In this document: positions 61,279 to 64,000 of the stretch, piece after piece
Layout: each line of letters begins with the position of its first letter
How positions within the stretch are numbered: position 1 is the stretch's first letter
Assembly (NCBI GenBank): GCA_910587705.1
Contig: CAJUMX010000004.1
Location: forward strand, 1 to 64,000
Source: an uncultured Oscillibacter sp.
Lineage (GTDB): Bacteria > Bacillota > Clostridia > Oscillospirales > Oscillospiraceae
Reading direction: 5' to 3'
Length of the DNA stretch: 64,000 nucleotides
Notes under the pieces: model-generated
Databases searched by the model: none
Told to the model about the DNA's origin: nothing
The model's input: only the letters and a program-made list of their open reading frames with translations
Translations under genes and position numbers: made by a program

Positions 61279-62436
61279 TCACATTTGACTGCTAATCACC
61301 TTCCCGATAGTGTCCGCCGCATCCTGCTTCATCTGCGCTGTGGCGTGAGTGTATGTGTTCAATGTGAATCCCGCCGAGTAGTGCCCCAGGGCACTGGAGA
61401 GGGTTTTCACGTCCACACCGTTCTTCAGCGATAAGGTGGCGAAAAGATGCCTCATATCGTGGAAACGCACATGTTCCGCACCTATTGCTTTCAGGATTTT
61501 GTCATGAGTCCGGCGGAATGCATCTGGGTCGTACATCGTTCCGGTTTTCGGCGACGGGAACATATATGGATTACCTGAATGCTTCTGGTGTTCCTCAATC
61601 AGGAGATCCACTGCCCGCTGTGGAATCGCCAGCGTCCGAACGGAGTTCTGCGTCTTCGGCGGGCTGACTACCAGTTCCCCTTTGATACGATTCACCTGTT
61701 TTGTAACAGAGATTGTTTTAGCCTCTGCGTCCAGGTCCGTCCAGAGGAGTGCCAGTAGTTCTCCCCTTCTGAGGCCGGTAGTCAGTTCCAGGTAGAATGC
61801 GGCCAGAAGACCCCGGCGGTCCGCCTCTGCCAGATACATGCCGATCTTTTCCTGCGGCAAGATACGCATCTCTTTTTTCTCCAACTTCGGCAGTTTGCAA
61901 CCCTGAGCGGGGTTTGTAAGAATCAGCCGTTCCGCTACCGCTTGGTCCAGGCAGTTGCTCAAAAGCGTATGGATGCCTCTGACCACCCGAGGGCTGAGAC
62001 TCTTATCCTTCAGCTCAGGATATCCCTTGCGCTGGACCCGGCCGTTTTTCTGGAGGTTATTATAGAACCGCTGAATCTGGATCGTTGTCAACTTATCCAG
62101 CATGGTTTTGCCAATACCGGGAACGATATGGTTCTCAATATAATTTGTGTAGTATTCTTTCGTATTTGGCCGGAGGCGAGGTTCGGCATAAACCTCATAC
62201 CATGTCCGCACCCACGCCGCCACTGTGTAATTCCCGGCCTTAGAGATATCCAGGCGCTGGCCATCAGCAATAGCCACCTTCAGCTTCTCTTTGACCTCCG
62301 CCTGGGTCCTGCCCAGGACGTTTTTTGTGATGCGCTTTCCGGTTTCGGGATCGTAGCCGGCGGTATAGCGCCCTTCCCAGCGTCCATCCTTACGCTTTCG
62401 AATGTTCCCTTCGCCGTTCGCTCTACGCTTTGCCAC
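61279..62436 (-). CDS. int: Element 2 integrase (Tn916-type tyrosine recombinase)
   Basis: 385 residues, the same length as integrase 1 and with the same catalytic residues (TTGLRRGELLALL, HDMRH, LGHYSAGFT, NTYTHAT). Differences are spread along the chain, e.g. YDPETGKRITKNV instead of YHPESGKRIIKNV. It probably acts on the same 45-bp core, which would explain the tandem arrangement. It overlaps the next gene upstream by 14 bases. Confidence 0.96.
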   Translation of the reverse strand: MAKRRANGEGNIRKRKDGRWEGRYTAGYDPETGKRITKNVLGRTQAEVKEKLKVAIADGQRLDISKAGNYTVAAWVRTWYEVYAEPRLRPNTKEYYTNYIENHIVPGIGKTMLDKLTTIQIQRFYNNLQKNGRVQRKGYPELKDKSLSPRVVRGIHTLLSNCLDQAVAERLILTNPAQGCKLPKLEKKEMRILPQEKIGMYLAEADRRGLLAAFYLELTTGLRRGELLALLWTDLDAEAKTISVTKQVNRIKGELVVSPPKTQNSVRTLAIPQRAVDLLIEEHQKHSGNPYMFPSPKTGTMYDPDAFRRTHDKILKAIGAEHVRFHDMRHLFATLSLKNGVDVKTLSSALGHYSAGFTLNTYTHATAQMKQDAADTIGKVISSQM

Positions 62437-62725
62437 AGCAATCCCTCCTTTCCTCCGCTCGGTCTTCTTCGTCTTTGGCGAAGGAGTAGGGCGTTAGCTC
62501 CCCGGCGATCCCAAGGGCCAGTTGGAACCCTGACACAAAACTCGCCAGTGTAGTTTCCTCCAGCAGAGCCGCTTGCAGATCCACCAGTCCGAGGATTCGT
62601 CTTTGGTCCTCTTTACTCACTCGGGTGGAAAGCCGCCTCCAGCTTTCTTCAATCTCTCTTTGCAGAGCCACATCTGGTTCTACGAAAAATCTCTGGCGCA
62701 GAGCCCTCATGTACTCATACTCCAT
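62423..62725 (-). CDS. DUF6809-like protein of element 2
   Basis: 100 residues in the same place as the element 1 DUF6809 gene, but with little direct identity: MEYEYMRALRQRFFVEPDVA and ASFVSGFQLALGIAGEL, the latter matching the FILGFRLGVRIMAE block. The ATG at 62725 has AGGAGG 8 bases upstream. Function unknown. Confidence 0.7.
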   Translation of the reverse strand: MEYEYMRALRQRFFVEPDVALQREIEESWRRLSTRVSKEDQRRILGLVDLQAALLEETTLASFVSGFQLALGIAGELTPYSFAKDEEDRAEERRDCCGKA

Positions 62726-62878
62726 GCGTGTCACCTCCTGTCAGCGACACACATTACCATCTGCTGGCCTCAATATCCAGCGGCTTTCTCCGAGTTATCA
62801 GAAAGTTCAGATTTGCATTTCGGACCTTTGGCGCCAGTTGCGTACTCTTTGTTTATAGCGGTGCAGATTTTGAACTCG

Positions 62879-64000
62879 CTACATGGACATCGACGGGCCC
62901 TGGTAGTCCTCATGATCATCCGCCTTATGCCCCATCGCAATCTTCTTCTCACGGATTCGCCGCATGAGCTTGCTCTCCACATAACCGCCTGCCGGATTGG
63001 GCGGCGGAAGCGTCTCCCAAAAAATGTTGCTCATATGGTGGAGGAGCCTTACAGTACAGAGAAGAACAGACGGGTTACGTTGACAATGGTCCAAGAGAAA
63101 CTGTGCGTAGCTATTGCCTTGATTCGCGGATTGCGTCAGCCAGTATTCTGCCGCCCCCTGATCCTGTTCCACCTCTTCCCCCTGAAGATACAGCTTACCC
63201 AATGCGTATTGTGCGTAGGGATTTCCGGCTTCGGCGGATTGAGTAAAGCACTCTATCGCCTTGCCAACATTCTTCCCGATGATTTTCCCTTTGAGGTACT
63301 CCTTGCCCAGACGGTAGGCGGCGCAGTGGCTTCCATTTTCAGCAGCGGTCCTCAACCAGCGGAGAGCCTCTTGCAGGTCGCGGACCTCTACGTCATCGGA
63401 AAGAAGGAGCTTTCCAAGCGCATACTGCGCTACAGCATGGCCTTGTGTTGCCGCCCGCTCCAGCCAGCGCCGAGCCTTTACGCTGTCCGGGATCAGCAGG
63501 GGGCCGTCCCGCAAGAGTATGCCCATGAGATACTGAGCGTTCATGTCGCCGCTCTCCGCCAGCCGTTTCATTTCATCGACAGCCTGATCCCGCTCCTCCA
63601 GAGGCAGTGCTTCGTTACAAATCATATTCCGCAGTGTCCAGTACCCATAGGAGGAATTCTCGAACACCTCCGGCTCATCATCTTGTTGAATGCCATCATC
63701 CTCAAAGCTGACCGCACCTTGCCGGATGCGCTCAGCCTCACGGACGACGGCGTTCTTGATTGTCCGGAACTCTTTCACTTGTGAAAGCGGAGGACGTTTC
63801 CTCTCCCGTTCAGAATAAAAATCCTCCACCTGACACTGGAGCCGCCACCACAGTTCATAGCATTTCTCTACCTCTGGGAGTTTTGCCAGCTCATCCACGA
63901 CGGCGTCCACTTGAGCCTTGACGGACTTTTTCAAATAGCCGTAGACCTTCCTGCCCTTGACGGTTTCCAGGGCCTTCGCCAGCTCCAACATCTTCGATTC
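62879..64000 (-). CDS. Relaxase C-terminal part with Sel1 repeats (element 2, partial)
   Basis: At least 373 codons; the frame is open to the window edge, so the N-terminal nicking domain is outside. The visible part matches the element 1 relaxase from the linker (WWRLQCQVEDFYSERERKRP) through five Sel1 repeats (AQYALGKLLLSDD, AAYRLGKEYLKGK, AQYALGKLYLQGE) to the end (REKKIAMGHKADDHED). Same operon position as in element 1. Confidence 0.9.
   Translation of the reverse strand, partial: ESKMLELAKALETVKGRKVYGYLKKSVKAQVDAVVDELAKLPEVEKCYELWWRLQCQVEDFYSERERKRPPLSQVKEFRTIKNAVVREAERIRQGAVSFEDDGIQQDDEPEVFENSSYGYWTLRNMICNEALPLEERDQAVDEMKRLAESGDMNAQYLMGILLRDGPLLIPDSVKARRWLERAATQGHAVAQYALGKLLLSDDVEVRDLQEALRWLRTAAENGSHCAAYRLGKEYLKGKIIGKNVGKAIECFTQSAEAGNPYAQYALGKLYLQGEEVEQDQGAAEYWLTQSANQGNSYAQFLLDHCQRNPSVLLCTVRLLHHMSNIFWETLPPPNPAGGYVESKLMRRIREKKIAMGHKADDHEDYQGPSMSM

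Larger units (their letters stand above)
57046..64000. mobile_element. Element 2, related integrative mobilizable element (partial)
   Basis: It begins at the second att copy and is laid out like element 1: hairpin, arm repeat, integrase on the minus strand, DUF6809-like gene, Sel1-repeat relaxase. It continues beyond the window. An IS3-family element and an AvcD-like deaminase gene lie between the att site and the integrase, a place that is empty in element 1. Confidence 0.85.

Overview
The window looks like the chromosome of a high-GC, low-copy-tRNA-cluster Firmicute of the class Clostridia, most likely an Oscillospiraceae-type gut anaerobe. The reasons are the dnaG-sigA pair, a T-box upstream of alaS, an ECF-type vitamin transporter, Asp23/FakA, SLH-domain cell-wall proteins, BlaI/BlaR1-type regulation and PadR/DUF2089 regulators, all in GC-rich codons. 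This is inferred from gene content only; there is no rRNA in the window.

Positions 1-36,540 are ordinary chromosome. In order they hold a lone tyrosine recombinase; T-box-alaS with a cupin, a DUF4250 protein and a HIT protein; an ECF sigma factor with a membrane partner; a phosphopantetheinyl transferase; dnaG-sigA; a P-loop ATPase; a BlaI-BlaR1 system whose sensor is fused to LytM (M23) domains; asp23-fakA-gluQ; an EFR1 ferredoxin/flavodoxin; a zinc-finger Clp ATPase; CvpA; DUF5711; truA; ecfT-ecfA2-ecfA1; a broken VanZ gene; an rRNA methyltransferase; a PadR-regulated FtsW-like membrane protein; an SLH-GH25 lysozyme; and a MerR/GyrI regulator. A small tRNA cluster follows: Met(CAT), Glu(TTC), Val(CAC).

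From the tRNA-Val gene to the end of the window there are two mobilizable elements in tandem. Element 1 (about 20.5 kb) is bounded by a 45-bp direct repeat, 36,493-36,537 and 57,001-57,045, which starts exactly at the anticodon loop of tRNA-Val. It carries an integrase, an excisionase-like protein, a DUF6809 protein, an RHH accessory protein, a MobP3-like relaxase with Sel1 repeats, and a candidate oriT. No type IV secretion genes are present, so it is probably mobilised in trans. Its cargo (about 41.5-56.5 kb) is an envelope-remodelling island: two VanR/VanS-like two-component systems, lipoproteins, a MATE exporter, and a six-gene tightly coupled operon for a VTT/TVP38 membrane protein, phosphatidylserine synthase, phosphatidylserine decarboxylase, a PAP2 phosphatase, a YcxB-like protein and a MacB-like permease. 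Four promoters in this island share one unusual architecture: a 20-bp tandem repeat (consensus TTMAGAWTTC twice) followed by exactly 29 bp and then a -10 hexamer. This suggests one regulon that couples the two sensor systems to mobile phosphatidylethanolamine synthesis.

Element 2 starts at the shared 45-bp repeat and runs off the window. It has a closely related integrase (about 28 differences in 385 residues by eye), its own DUF6809-like protein and the C-terminal part of a second Sel1-repeat relaxase. Between its att site and integrase it has gained an IS3-family element (with a 3-bp target duplication that can be proven against element 1) and a low-GC gene for an AvcD-like anti-phage dCTP deaminase with an unrecognised C-terminal domain.
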